64,000 nucleotides of DNA from positions 111,039,872 to 111,103,871 of the forward strand of contig NC_085047.1 in NCBI RefSeq assembly GCF_963662255.1. Reading direction: 5' to 3'. A program made the position numbers and the translations under genes. The notes below the pieces were generated by a model, which ran no database searches, was not told the DNA's origin, and worked only from the letters and a program-made list of their open reading frames with translations. Within the stretch, counting starts at the first letter, position 1. Each line of letters opens with the position of its first letter. The DNA is from Cinclus cinclus. Lineage: Eukaryota; Chordata; Aves; Passeriformes; Cinclidae. Below are positions 45,998 through 58,243 of the stretch, one piece after another.

Positions 45998-48900
45998 GTG
46001 GGTCAGGGGGAGAACGGCGCGGCCCCGCCGGCCTCCCCCGGGACATCCCCTCGGAGCGCTCCCGGAGCGCGTCCAGCGGCGGCGGGGCCGGGCGGTGGCG
46101 GCGATGGACGAGCCGGGCCGGGGCCCCGGGGCTGCAGGTGCGCTCGGGGGAGCGGAGGGGAAATGATCCGTGTCGCTGTGTTAGGGACAAATCCCTGCTC
46201 CTCGCCTCGGTTTGCTCTTGGTGCTCCTCGCGAGCGAGGCTGCAGGAAAGTGGCAGAGCCCGCAGGTGCGGGACGAGGCGGGGATGCGGGATACGGACTG
46301 GGATTGGTGCATCCCCACAAAGATGGTGCTTTGACGAGGGTTTTTTTTTTGGTTGCCCACGCAGCGGTAGCAGTTGTTTTGTTTGGGAAAATGCTGCAGA
46401 ATAAACATCTGGGAGTATCTCTAGGTTAGGTTTTGTTGCTGTAAGAGGAGCTGTTCTAAAGGCAGCCCCATTCCCCAGGTGCCATGGACTCCTCACACTT
46501 CACCAGGCAACACTTTCCAAAATACTCTTCAGATCTACTTTGACGCCAGCAATTGCATCATGGCCCCTCATCCTTATGCTTAAAAAAACCCCTTCAGTTA
46601 ATTACTTTTTATGTTACCTACAATGAGAATGATGCTGTGTTGGAGAAAATTAGTGTTTAGGTTGTCCCTCAGGTCAATTTTGTGTGGGCAGTTTTGGCCA
46701 GGTCTCGGTTTTCAGGCAGTCCTTACTTCACTAATGATTCAGAAAAGGTGAGTTTTGTGACTGTGTGGCTTCAGTCATATTACAGCCATTATTGGTGTGG
46801 GTAAAGTAAGGTTTTATTAGTATTGAGAAAGAGTCAGAAGCTTTCCTTTGGTGTAATCTGCAGTGAATTAATCATAAAACAGCAGTTGGTTTACATAATT
46901 GTTATTTCATTTACTAAAATAACAGCTATTGTTTAAATAATAATTTGTGAATATGTAAATATGCAAATAGTCTGTGGCATCACTAGACAGAAAGGAAGAG
47001 TGTGGACCTAGATTTCCTTGCTTTTTTGTTTAACCAGATCCCTGGTAATTTTCCTGCTAGCATGAGACATTTGGTTATTCAATCCTTAGGGTTCCTGTAA
47101 TTCACACAGTGTCCTTAGGGAATTACCACCCATTCTCTGTGCAGCTGATGGTGACATCCTCTTGATACAGTTTTTAGACCTCTGAGAAACTCTTGCTCTC
47201 TTCAGGGTGCCTCTTTCCTCCAGCTCCCCAACCTGTTGCAGTGTTTCAGAAATTGCTTTGAGATGTGGTATCTTGCCTCACTAGCAAAAAAACACTAAGT
47301 TGCTTTATAACACCTACACCTTGGACCAAAACCTGGTGTGGGGATTGAAATGGAGCCAAGCAGAAAATGTCACGGTGTTCACAGTCCTTGAAAATTTGTT
47401 GGTGGTGTGAGGAAGACAAATAAACATATCACAGCACTCCTGGGGTACAGGAACATTTTTCATACAAATGGAAAACTCATGCCAGTGGCATAGAAATTGG
47501 TGTTTGCCTGTTATGAATTAGAACAGGCATTATTTTAAGAAAACATTAAAAATTGAAACAAAGCATTCAAAACGATGAAAAATAAACAATAAATGCCTTA
47601 TTTAATAATTAATCCATCATATACTGCCATTCATAGCTGGGGATTAAACTCTGATAAGCTTCTGGTCTGTTTTGCTTTTCTCATAGCTCCTCTGTCACTA
47701 CCATTCCTGTACCAATATGTCTTCACCTCAGTTCTGCAAGAGCTTAGACAATGCTGCTTTCTGGTCTTAAAAAAAAAAAAATGTAATCAGTATCTAGAGT
47801 TCTGCTTTTGGTGGAATATATAATAAATGGTGCTCTGCTATGGACAGGATTTCCCCTCAACATCTCTCTGATTCCAGTCTTGACTTGCTGTTTGTATCTC
47901 TGAAACTGAATTTGCAATTGACTCATCTGGTGAGATTTCTGTTTCCTCTCCTTTTACTGTATTTTTAATTCTCACTACCTGGTGCTTGCAGGAGAGGATA
48001 GGAAACTCTGGGATAAACTAGTTCTTTATTAAAAATACATGAAATCTGTATGAGATATAAGCAAGGTGCTTATTCTGTTAAATGTGAATTTCCCAGCAGT
48101 GATGCTGTGGCTTTTAAAAATATTTGTCCGGTGTTTGTGTGAAGCTCTAATCCTGACAGGCAGCTCTGGAGTTGTCTATTCCTCAAAGCAAAGTATGGTC
48201 CTGAGAGGCAATTTCTGAACAATGCCTAAGAAGTTCTACTCATCCATGCTCCCAGCCTCAGCATGAACACCACAGTGTGGCCATTCCAGGGACACAGAAT
48301 CCATTCTGCCTGTAGGGGACTGCAGTCTAGGGATGGAGGGATTTTCTGCAAAGAGTGCTTTTGGAAGAAATATCTGCTTGGGTAGCTTCTATCTGTGAGA
48401 TTTTCTTGCTGATGGAATCACATTCAGACTGTCCAGGCTGCATCAGGAAGTGCCTTTGGAGCCCTACAGAGAGGGAGCTGCACAGGTTGGGGTAGAGTCC
48501 TCTTTCCACTTGGCCCTGCACGTTAAAAATGTGGATTGTGACCAGTAAAAGCCCCAGGCACACATGTGTGTCACTCCTAATAGATAATGTCCCCTGTAAT
48601 ACAGTTAATATTAATTACAGCATTTTATACCCAAGAATATTAAATAAACTGGTGCCTGAAGTTAAAGACTTTCCCCAAACCCACAGGGAGTTTTTATTTA
48701 TATGGCTTGAATATTGCTCCTGTTTTCTATTTATAGTTTTTTCTACTGAACTGAAGAGTATTGTTTTGGATTGATTTTTACTTGATTATTTTACTTGATT
48801 GTGATTTTGTTGAACTCAGGAAGCTGATGGCACAAAATATTGTAAGTAGATCCTGGATGTTCAGTTGCTTCTCAGGCACATTAACAACTTGACATCATTA

Positions 48901-51900
48901 AGTGCTCAGAGAGTTTTGAGAGAAACCTCAGACATTTCAGCTTGTCAGATATGAAAAATGATTGCTGTGACCTGTAATTGCTCAAAACTTTCTAAATTAC
49001 CTTATTGGGGCATATTTTCACATGGATAACAAAATGTGCTATGTTGACGTGGTTCTCTCCCTGCCAAATTTCAAGTTGCTGCTGCAATTTCCAAAACAGG
49101 AATTAAAGAAAGCATGATTTTTCAAAATCAAAGAATATGTTTTCCCTAGACGTTTAGAAATACACAGTCAATTTTGACCAAGATTTTCCAGCAGATAAAA
49201 ATTACAAAAAGCCACACCCTGAAAATTCAAGCTTAAATAGTTCCAAGTTTGGAAAGGAAAGGAAAAAAAAAAAAAAGAATGTAAGCAAAATACCTTAACT
49301 TTTTTCATGGGAGTACATTCATGTGCCAGCCTCACCTTGTGTGGAAGCCAAGTTTATCAGAAGATTGCATGGAGAATTAATAATGTTTGTCTATATAATG
49401 CAAACCAGAGAGGCAGCAGATATGGAGAAGTATGTCCAGAAGCAGAGAAGTCAAAAAAATCTTGTATGTAAAAAATTTTTTGGGAAAAATTTCAGCACAT
49501 TGTGTTACAAGTACAAAACACAAGGGAAAAACAGACGTAATTGAATCTTACACTCAAGACTATAATTTGCTGACATGGATAGTTCTTATTTCAACAGAAA
49601 AGGATGTTTGCTCTTATCCCTATCTAGAAAGAAGGAGATTGCGTGGTTCTACAAAATCAAAGCTGGGATTTCCCAGCCATGTGCAGGAAACAGCACTTAT
49701 GGAGGCGTCCAAGGGCCACAAATTGTAGGAAAAACTGGGATGGAAAAATAGTAGTGATTAGTCTTTATATAGAAATAAAACATATGATATATTATTAAGA
49801 CTTTTTTTGTTTGTCTCTCTGTGGAAGAGCACTCTGTGTTGGCATCTCCAGCTCCACAGTGTGTGATCGACAGCCTTACCCCTCGAGCTACCTACGCCTT
49901 GGCTTTGGGCTCTGAGTGAGAGACTGAATATGAGGAAATGCAGATTTTTCCTTGCTTGCCATCCTGACAGCACAACTTCTGTTGTATACTGCCCTGTTTG
50001 TTTTGACAGCATGCCAAGCTGCTGGTGGGTGGTGGTGTCAGATAAACTGTCAAACACACAGCTGTTGGTGTGAGATAGAATCAGTCCGACCTGTGTAAGT
50101 CTGGAGTAATTTTCAATAGATTTTTTTCCCATAGTGTTACTTCTGTATTTACCTGGGGTTTGGCCTATGGGAATTTAATATTTGAGTCATAAAATGTATT
50201 TTCTGTTTATTGCTTTGCATTTGCCCTGTGCTGGGTTCCATCTACCCAGTTCCTTCCTTCCTTCTTTGTGGATCCAACCAGAAAGCTGATAATCAATGAT
50301 AATGTTGTCATTTAGTACCAGAGATTCCTATGGACCATTTCTAGGGATGCAGAAATAAATAACAGTGTTTCACAGATCTGAGTTCCCAATGTACTCCTAG
50401 CAAGCCAACTGTCATTATGACAAAAACTTTACAGCAGAAGCAAAACTCCCAGTACCTCATACAAAGTGTAATGGATGCTTTATCCCATAACTGCAAATAA
50501 GGAGAAGTACCAATTTCCATTTGCCTCATTCTTCATAATGTGTTCTGCTGTTTAGCTGCTGAAGTCTTATGAGTGTTATTTGCCCCAACAAGCAAAAGAA
50601 ATAGCCGAGTAGTCAGGATAGATCCCTAAAAATACCCTAACATAACAAAACCAGGCATGGGACAGGTATTATGTCTCTTCTAGGAATACCAGTGCTGATG
50701 TTACTGGTATTTGTGGTGATGACACTGATCATAATTTAGCAGCAGCATTTTTTCACATGCTTTTTTAGTTGAAGGTCACCATTTAGGTAACAGGAATTTA
50801 TTCTGCACAAGACTGACTAAAAAAATTGTCAGTAGTCATAAATGTAATTACCTTGGTTGTTTCCTTTACTAGGTGGCATCAAATTGTCATCATTTAGCTG
50901 CTCATTTTAATATGTAATGGGAGGAAAGATGCCTCATTTCCAACCCTGTGCTTATACTCATAAATTTTTTTCTGCCTTTGTTTTGGGGGAGGGCATTACT
51001 TTGGGGAAGGAATGTTTACTGCCAGAAGCTGTGGACATGCAAAATCCCAGTGGGTGTGTGTGTGGAGTGGATTCATCCTTGGGTTAGAATTCCCTTTTCC
51101 TGCCCACTATTTCTGTTAACATTGTCCATGAGAAACTGTCTTTGTGCCCTTCACAACAAGGCTTGCATCTGCAGAAAACATTTAGACAGTGATGCCATTG
51201 AGATCAGTAAGTGGCTTGGTCTCATTTGGACAATGTACTCTGTAATAGGAAATATTCTCTTTTGGTTAAGATCTTTGCTGAATCAAGTGGATTGTTTCTT
51301 TTTTTTTTCGAGAAGGGGAAAAAAAAATACTGATGAAAAAAGAATTAAATACACTTATCTGAAATGACAAAATGCATAAATACAATCTCTCTCCAGTACC
51401 AGGTATTCTTCAAGAAGTGATATGAAAGAAAGTATGGCAAGATAAAACACAGTTTCTGACAAGCAGAAAATTAGTGAAGTTATGGTATTAGGCAACACTG
51501 AAATAGAAATAAATGTAGACTTGTGATCCACACTGTGCATTCTTGCTGTCTTGTGTGGATATAAGATGCTCTCACTGAGTTAATAGCATTGTTGGTTTTG
51601 TTCTTTCTTTTTTTTAGTATTTTCAGTGGCAATTTAAAATCTTCAAATCCTCAGTCAGTGAAAGGAAACAGTTCTTTCATTCTCAGCTTGCTGTGTGTTG
51701 TGGCCCATTAGTGGTTTCTCTGTCAATCTTATGTAACTGAGCATATTTTAACTGTGTTTTAGAAGTTAATTAAATGCTATGATGTACACAAAAATTCCAA
51801 TGAAAGGGTAATCAGGATGGCAGAAGAAGAAGTGAGGAAGGGAGATTTTACGCTATAGTCATGGCAGAAATGTTTTGTATCTCTCATTGGCAGGTTCATT

Positions 51901-54900
51901 TTTACGTGCCAAAGGGATTTCTACTGGAAAAAATGAGAGCTGATTTTAAGGTGTTCATTGCCATGTTTAATTAATCAATTGTGTTTACAAAAAGTTAGGT
52001 TTTCCATCAGTGAAGCAGTAAAAAATAATCACAGCATTAGAATGGCATTACATTGGAACTTTAATAATGATATATTGCCAGTTCTCTTATTTTACTGATG
52101 TGTATTATAAAAATGAGCAAAAAAAGTCTTAATTTTTTTTCCCCTCTCAAGATCAGAAAAATATAGGGATTTTACAGGAAGGTTTTTCCCCATTTCCTCC
52201 ATTAAAGCTTGCTAGCACACTACAGTAATGAGTTAATCATCTTTCTCACAATGTGGCTATCCCATGCTATATAAAGTAGGGTGGATTAATAAGGATTTTA
52301 TGAAGGAATGTTCTGTTTTTACTGAGCCTAGATTTTGAAAAATATAACTCTGTACTGTTAGTATACAATCACTAGGACATTTCCAATAAAGTAACTTTTT
52401 TAAAACTCTCACTGTTTGTGCTGTAGAACTCATCTCTGCTCGTATGCCCTGTATCAACCCCAGTGTTGAGGCAACTTGGAATTATTCTCATAAGTCTACT
52501 CATATAAACATTTCCCTACCAAAGAGGTAACCATTTTCCACTTTACAGGACTCCTCTGGAATAAGATTCAAGTCTCTTAAGTCCCAGTGTTGTTTGCTAC
52601 CTGTGGAGTTGAACTTTTCTTTCCTATCAGGTAGAGATGGGCTTTGTTGTATTACAAAATTCAGTATTGTTCAGCATCCTTATGTTTCAGTCATGGGGTG
52701 TGTCTTGCAGTCTGCAGGTTGGCATCAATTCATCTTCGTTTCTCCCTTCTCTTCCCTTCTCCTTTCTTTCTCCTTCCCTTCTCCTTTCTTTCTCCTTCCC
52801 TTCTCCTTTCTTTCTCCTTCCCTTCTCCTTTCTTTCTCCTTCCCTTCTCCTTTCTTTCTCCTTCCCTCCTCCTTTCTTTCTCCTTCCCTCCTCCTTTCTT
52901 TCTCCTTCCCTTCTCCTTTCTTTCTCCTTCCCTTCTCCTTTCTTTCTCCTTCCCTTCTCCTTTCTTTCTCCTTCCCTTCTCCTTTCTTTCTCCTTCCCTT
53001 CTCCTTTCTTTCTCCTTCCCTTCTCCTTTCTTTCTCCTTCCCTTCTCCTTTCTTTCTCCTTCCCTTCTCCTTTCTTTCTCCTTCCCTTCTCCTTTCTTTC
53101 TCCTTCCCTTCTCCTTTCTTTCTCCTTCCCTCCTCCTTTCTTTCTCCTTCCCTCCTCCTTTCTTTCTCCTTCCCTTCTCCTTTCTTTCTCCTTCCCTTCT
53201 CCTTTCTTTCTCCTTCCCTTCTCCTTTCTTTCTCCTTCCCTTCTCCTTTCTGTCTCCTTCCCTTCTCCTTTCTGTCTCCTTCCCTCCTCCTTTCTGTCTC
53301 CTTCCCTTCTCCTTTCTGTCTCCTTCCCTTCTTCTTTCTTTCTCCTTCCCTTCTTCTTTCTTTCTCCTTCCCTTCTCCTTTCTTTCTCCTTCCTTCCCTT
53401 CTTTCTCCTTCCCTTCTCTATTTTTACTCTATGTCCAGTGTTTGATGCGCTTCAAAGGGCTTTGCCTGTGGTAGGAGTATGACAATTTTCTGGCATGAAA
53501 GCAGCCACAGTAGGATCTGTAGCAGCAGCAATTCTGAGTCCTTAACAGCACTGCAAAATCAATAGGAACAGAGCTTTCCTGCATGGCATCTTCAGAGGAA
53601 GGGAACTGCTTGTGAGATTTCCATAGAAACCCTTGTGGAGGATGTCTCGCCTTGTTTGTTCTCATTTAACAGTAAGTGAATTTCCACAGCCAGATACTGT
53701 GAATGAGGCATGGTTTTGGCAGGCTCCCTCCATCTTGCTGAGGCAAATAATGCATTTCTAATTCATGGAATTAGGGGAATATCTGGAAGGGGTTTGTCCA
53801 GTGATTTGGGGTGGTTTCCAGCTTTATGTCAAGGCTGTGCTCGGGGGAGGTAGAGGTGATGCAGCCACAGGCTCAGCTGTGACAGGAGTGTCAGTCACGC
53901 CAACAGACCCAGCAGTGTTTTCATTGCCTGTTCTGAACACTGAGCCCAGTGCTCCATTTGGCCTGGAATAGTGTATCTGTAAGGAGTGGATTGGATTGGA
54001 AGGGACCTTAAAGCCCATCTCATTCCATGCTCTGCCATGGTCCTCAAAGCCCCATCCAGCCTGGCCTGGACCACTTCCAGGGATGGGACATCACAACTTC
54101 TTCCCTGCTCCTTGGCAGTTGCTGAAGTTCATGATGTCCTTTGGGATGGAGTGTTGTAGAGGAAGTGAGAGGATAGCTCCATGCAGCCTGAGGGGAGCTG
54201 AGCAGGCAGGAATGGGACAAGGAGCAGGAAAGGAGAAGGTCTCATCCCTTCCTCTCTCTTTCTTACCCCATCAATCAAATGGTCACTCTCTGGTGTCCAG
54301 TCCTGTCCAGGATACTGGAACAGCAACAAAAGTCTTGAAAACTCAAGTAATGGAGAAGACGAAGGGTAAGTAGGCAGTCACCTCAGAGGTTATTTGTGTA
54401 TAAAAAGCACAGAGGCTTCATGACCTGTGGGGTGTTTCAGATAAACCTGTGGAAGCACCTAGACCTGCTGCACTTCAGTCTCACCAGGTTGGAGCTAAAG
54501 AGGTGGGTCTAACAGGCAGACATAGAAATAGACATAGAGATGCTGTGTACAGGTGTTGTTCCAAGTCCTGTTTTGAAAGAGAATACTTTCCATGCTTTGA
54601 GCAAATAAATGTGTAGTAGAAATCTTAAATAAACATCTTCTGTATTGTTTTCACTTGTGAGTCACTCCCTCTCACAGTTCCCAGTAAGCCATAGCTGTCT
54701 CAATTTATTTATTGCTGTTTCCCTATCTATGAAACTTCAAAGACTTTTTCTTTTTTTGGACATGTTTCTCAGATGACCCTTGGGTTAACAATAATGAAAC
54801 AATCACCCGTAAGTCTGGAGTACAAGTACAGTTTAACAGGCAAACAGGTTAGAGAACCTCAGTCACATTACAACACATTCTTCATCCCTTAGCAGTTCTT

Positions 54901-57900
54901 CTTTATTTCAATATATCCCATAATTAAGCTGGATTATTCCAGTAGTGATCTTAACTTCCATCCCAGTCCAGCATGACCATTATTCTTCCTAAACAACTAT
55001 GGCAGGAATAGAGCTGTTGTATTCAGCATGAAATTATGGTCCTAGGCACAAATGACTTGCATTCAATTTTTTTTTTTCCATACCTAGGCCAGACTTCTTA
55101 TTTTGGCTTCATGTGCAATTTTTTCAAGTCATATATATCTAAAGTAGACTTCCTTACAAAAGAATTACCCACTCATTTTCTGAGTGTCCAGTGTTATTTA
55201 CACAGAATAGAGAATTCAGCCTATTATTTTACACATGTAGGATATCCACTATTTTGGGATAAAGGCCGCTGTATATTTTGAAATCTCCTTTTTCTGCATA
55301 TAAAAAATTATGAATTTGTAAGAAAATATTGAAATTTGTGTTTCCAACATCATAGATTTCTGTCTTCCACATTTATGTTGGGGGGGAAGGTAAACCATCA
55401 CCCAGTGGATTAAAGAAGTAGCTAGAAAAAAACTGTTTCTAGAGTTTCATGGAGAAAAAAATGATCACTGAAATAAATTAGATCAATTTATAAGATATCC
55501 ACTCCACTAAAAAATGGCTTACAATTAAAAAAAATTAGAACATTAGATAGATGGAAGAATTAAGTATACTTCTGCTCCAGCAGCAATCTGAACAATATGG
55601 TACAAGTGTGTAAAGTTAATTTTAGATGAGTATGAAAATTATATATATAATTTCTGCCTATGTAAGGCATTTGAACTTCCTCAGTTCTGATTTCCAGTGA
55701 ATGGTGTTCCACTTTCCCATTAAAAGATTCTATGCATGGAAGTTGATGGTCAATTCTGTATTGCCCTTAGAATAAAGGAATACATTTAACTCTTCCCAGA
55801 ATGAGTCCTCTCCCTTGATCTTTTGAGACATGCATTCTTTGTAGGCTCACAAACAGTTGATTTTAATCACATTTCAAGGTAGTGTAATAAACATGAGGGT
55901 AATATCATTACTCCTGCCTGCAGGGTATCTTGGAAGTTCTGATCAATAGGGCTGCTTTTCCTGTACTTAAGGAGGGGAAACAACTCCAAAGAAACAATGC
56001 TTCAGTGCCAAATTGGCCTGCAGGGCAGTGGGATAATCTGATTTCAGCAACTCATGATTGCTTTCTACAATTTCAGCTTGCATCTGTCAGAAGCAAAGAG
56101 GTCTCCTGCCCTATTGAATTTTCAGTTGTCTCTAGTGGCTCCATCACAAAGTCCCATAATTAGATGATTTTTTTCTGAGACCATAATTCCTTTTATAAAG
56201 TATCTACATGCAGCCTCTTTGATTGTCATGGTCAAACTCCATTGCTGAAAATGAATCCTGACAGTGAAGCAGACTTTCCTTCTGCATGTGAATGAGGACA
56301 AGGGCCAGCAGAGGAGCAGAGAGTTGATGTGGGACAGGAACATTATTGATATCACTGTAGCACTGCAAGTCCCCCAGACTGGGTGCTGCCTTCCTATAGG
56401 CTGCCCAAATGAAAAGTAAGATGTGTGTGTGTCCCTTAATAATTGAAGTTTTGCTGCTTTTAAAAGGCCAAAATGCCAATCCAAGGAGGAAACTTCAATC
56501 TGTGAATGCTGTGAGTGGTTATAACATCCAACTAAGCAGCAGCCACATGATTTCTGTGGTGAGATACCATGCAAAATTCCTAACTTTTCCCAGGGATTTT
56601 TGAGAATAGTCTATTGAAATCTCTGACCTTGAGGATTTGGTTCAGTTTTTTAATGGCAATTAATGTGGCTGATCATTGCCACTTGCTTTGATGCACTTTC
56701 TCTTTTTTTTTTAGGTTTGTCAGCAGCCAAATTGCTGTCTGAGGCTGGGGTCAGTGTGGTGGTCCTTGAGGCCCGGGACAGAGTTGGAGGAAGGACATTC
56801 ACTATCAGGGTAAGTGTTTCATGGCATGTGGACTCTCATTTGTGCTGGTCTATGATGTGACAGATGTCACTCCTATTATTCTAACCCAGGGAACTACAAT
56901 TATTTTGATCCAGGGAGCTACAGCTTCAGCTCAATCCCTCAGAAAGTGACAGAGCAACTAATCCAAAAGTCATCAGTCAGCATGTGTTCACCAAGAAGAA
57001 TTTCTGCTTGGCCAACCTGACAGCCTTCTAAGGTGCAGTGACTGGCTTAGTAGATAAGAGAAAAATTAATATTGTCTATCTAAACTTCAGTAATGTATTG
57101 AAAACCATCATCTGGACCATGAGTGTCAGAGCATTTCCCCTCTTTTTCCCTGTCTCTCTTTGCATACTGTAACAGGCAAGATAACTTAGAGCCCTGTAAG
57201 AAGCAGCCTGAGCAGCACCAGACATCATTATGGCTCAGAAATGTTCTAAAACGTCTTAATATTATCTGAAATAACACTCCTGCTTCTAAAAATGAACTGC
57301 ATCTCGATTGCCATTAGAGAAAAAAATGGAAGAAATAAAGAGTCACTTGTGGTGCAGGGTAATGTAATACAGACATTACCTCTGCTTCCCACCCTGGAAT
57401 TGAGGGAGGTGTAAATTATGTCAGGTGCCATTTCTGGGGAACCAGAGAAAAACAGTGGTTCCTTTTCCAGCAGAAATCATTGTGTGTGAAACATGGAGCA
57501 TAAACACTATCCTTCTGTGACACTGAGAATGCCAGGCTTAAAATACTCACTGTAAACAGTGTTAAAAAGAGTTACTGTCTTGGGAGATTAGCCTGCTGTA
57601 ATAGTGTGCATCCCTGAAACCTTCTGCTTTCTTCCCACTTCCCAAGTGAGTGGGGTGCCTGTCTGAGGGGTGCATTGAGCACCTTTCATGGCAGGCATGG
57701 CTGGGGGTCCCTGCCCAAAACAGCAGCAGGCTGGAGCCAAGGTGTGCAGTGCTGGAAAGGAGATTAATCTCCTGGAAAACTGCAGTGCAGTGCTCAGCAG
57801 CTGCAGCATTAAGTCTAAACAGGCGTCTAGAGAGAGGAAACAGACCTTGATGCTGGAGATGGTTTCAACTGCAGAAACTTTTTGCAATGACAAGAAAAGT

Positions 57901-58243
57901 AATGTGGATTTCTTAAACATCTCCAGGGGTGGTGACTGCACCTCCCTGTGCAGTCCATTTGGATGCTTGACAACCTTTTCCATGAACAAATTCCTCCTGA
58001 ATATCATACGCACACATTCCGTACACATTCAGTATGGAATAATTCTAGATGTTTGTACTGGGGAGCTTCCTTCACAGCTGCTGATTCCTGTATTCTTTTT
58101 CACAGAATGATAAAGTGAATTATGTAGATGTTGGTGGATCATATGTGGGACCTACTCAAAACCGGATTCTACGACTGGCAAAAGAGCTGGGGGTGGAGAC
58201 CTATAAAGTGTACGTTGAGGGCCATATGTTCCATCATAAAGGG
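45952..58243 (+). CDS. MAOA: Monoamine oxidase (flavin), exons 1-3, partial
   Basis: A mitochondrial outer-membrane FAD enzyme that oxidatively deaminates serotonin, noradrenaline, dopamine and other amines to aldehydes, with H2O2 and ammonia. Joining 45952-45997, 56715-56809 and 58106-58243 gives one in-phase frame of 93 residues; human MAO proteins are 520-527 residues, so about 18% is present. Residues 6-39 form the Rossmann βαβ unit with GAGISG (11-16) and VVVLEARD, followed by RVGGR. Residues 57-74 hold the conserved [15 protein letters not shown]. Cofactor attachment at the C-terminal cysteine and the membrane anchor lie beyond the window. MAOA-like features are VNYVDVGG and LSAAKLL; MAOB-like features are the short N-terminus, GSYVG and LRLAKELG. 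Gene family is near certain; MAOA is preferred at about 60%. The residues after ETYKV are unusual. Confidence 0.9.
52741..53418 (+). repeat. 22-bp polypyrimidine minisatellite in intron 1
   Basis: About 31 tandem copies of a 22-bp all-C/T unit beginning CTTCCCTTCTCC and ending TTTCTTTCTC. Variants fall in phase. TCCCTCC replaces TCCCTTC in two neighbouring units at 52864 and 52886, and again in two at 53128 and 53150, exactly 264 bp (12 units) later. Four units near 53250-53320 carry CTGTCTCC. Because the unit is stop-free and 22 is not a multiple of 3, all three + frames stay open for about 280 codons ([10 protein letters not shown]), which is an artefact. The strand asymmetry and mirror symmetry favour triplex (H-DNA) formation. 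Confidence 0.97.
53983..54125 (-). mobile_element. CR1-type LINE 3' fragment in intron 1
   Basis: ggattggattggaagggacc, ttaaagcccatctcattcca, cctcaaagccccatccagcc and ggaccacttccagggatggg. This is an antisense CR1 3' end of about 140 bp that lies minus relative to the MAO gene. Confidence 0.85.
56715..56809 (+). CDS. MAOA: MAO exon 2
   Basis: A 95-bp exon with acceptor tttttttttag at 56714 and donor gtaagt at 56810. Two bases complete the split Gly codon, then 31 codons from [11 protein letters not shown] through [14 protein letters not shown]. It supplies the second half of the FAD-binding βαβ unit, whose acidic residue (LEARD) normally contacts the adenosine ribose, and the following GG motif. 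Length and phase match my recollection of mammalian MAO exon 2. Confidence 0.95.
56810..58105 (+). other. MAO intron 2 (1,296 bp)
   Basis: Phase 0 intron with gtaagt donor and ttctttttcacag acceptor. No repeat or gene recognised. Overlapping open frames on both strands at 57.6-58.1 kb (up to 146 codons) are not supported. Confidence 0.88.
58106..58243 (+). CDS. MAOA: MAO exon 3
   Basis: A 138-bp exon of 46 codons, acceptor cacag and donor gtaagt at 58244. It encodes [15 protein letters not shown] then [20 protein letters not shown] and [11 protein letters not shown]. The first 35 residues are highly conserved in the family. The last 11 diverge from the pattern of charged ERL followed by VKG that I expect in human MAOA and MAOB, which may reflect lineage change or a different paralogue. 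Confidence 0.94.

Larger units (their letters stand above)
44890..46300 (+). promoter_or_regulatory. MAO promoter CpG island
   Basis: CpG-dense sequence flanks exon 1 on both sides: 44890-45002 (gcgccgggcccgctgccgcc) and 45746-46300. The minisatellite at 45001-45746 lies between the two CpG-dense parts, so the island is effectively split by it. A GC-rich, TATA-less, Sp1-type promoter is what is known for mammalian MAO genes. The long minus-strand frames through the island (up to 299 codons) are repeat and GC artefacts. Confidence 0.8.
45998..56714 (+). other. MAO intron 1 (10,717 bp)
   Basis: Phase 1 intron between gtgggt and tttttttttag. It contains the 22-bp polypyrimidine array (52741-53418) and a CR1 fragment (53983-54125). 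Long first introns are usual for this gene family. Apart from short A-, T- and AT-runs, such as A14 near 49264-49277, I see no further gene or RNA in it. Confidence 0.88.

Noticed and set aside
45298..46496. Long minus-strand frames (161 and 299 codons, GNTGNTG/EHREQ repeats) opposite the MAO promoter
   Set aside because: They read the antisense of the TGTTCCC minisatellite and the CpG island. There is no domain, and several frames are open at once, as expected from the repeat.
52594..53482. Three overlapping open frames of about 280 codons ([10 protein letters not shown] repeats)
   Set aside because: All three + frames are open only because the 22-bp C/T unit contains no stop in any frame; this is a minisatellite and not a gene.
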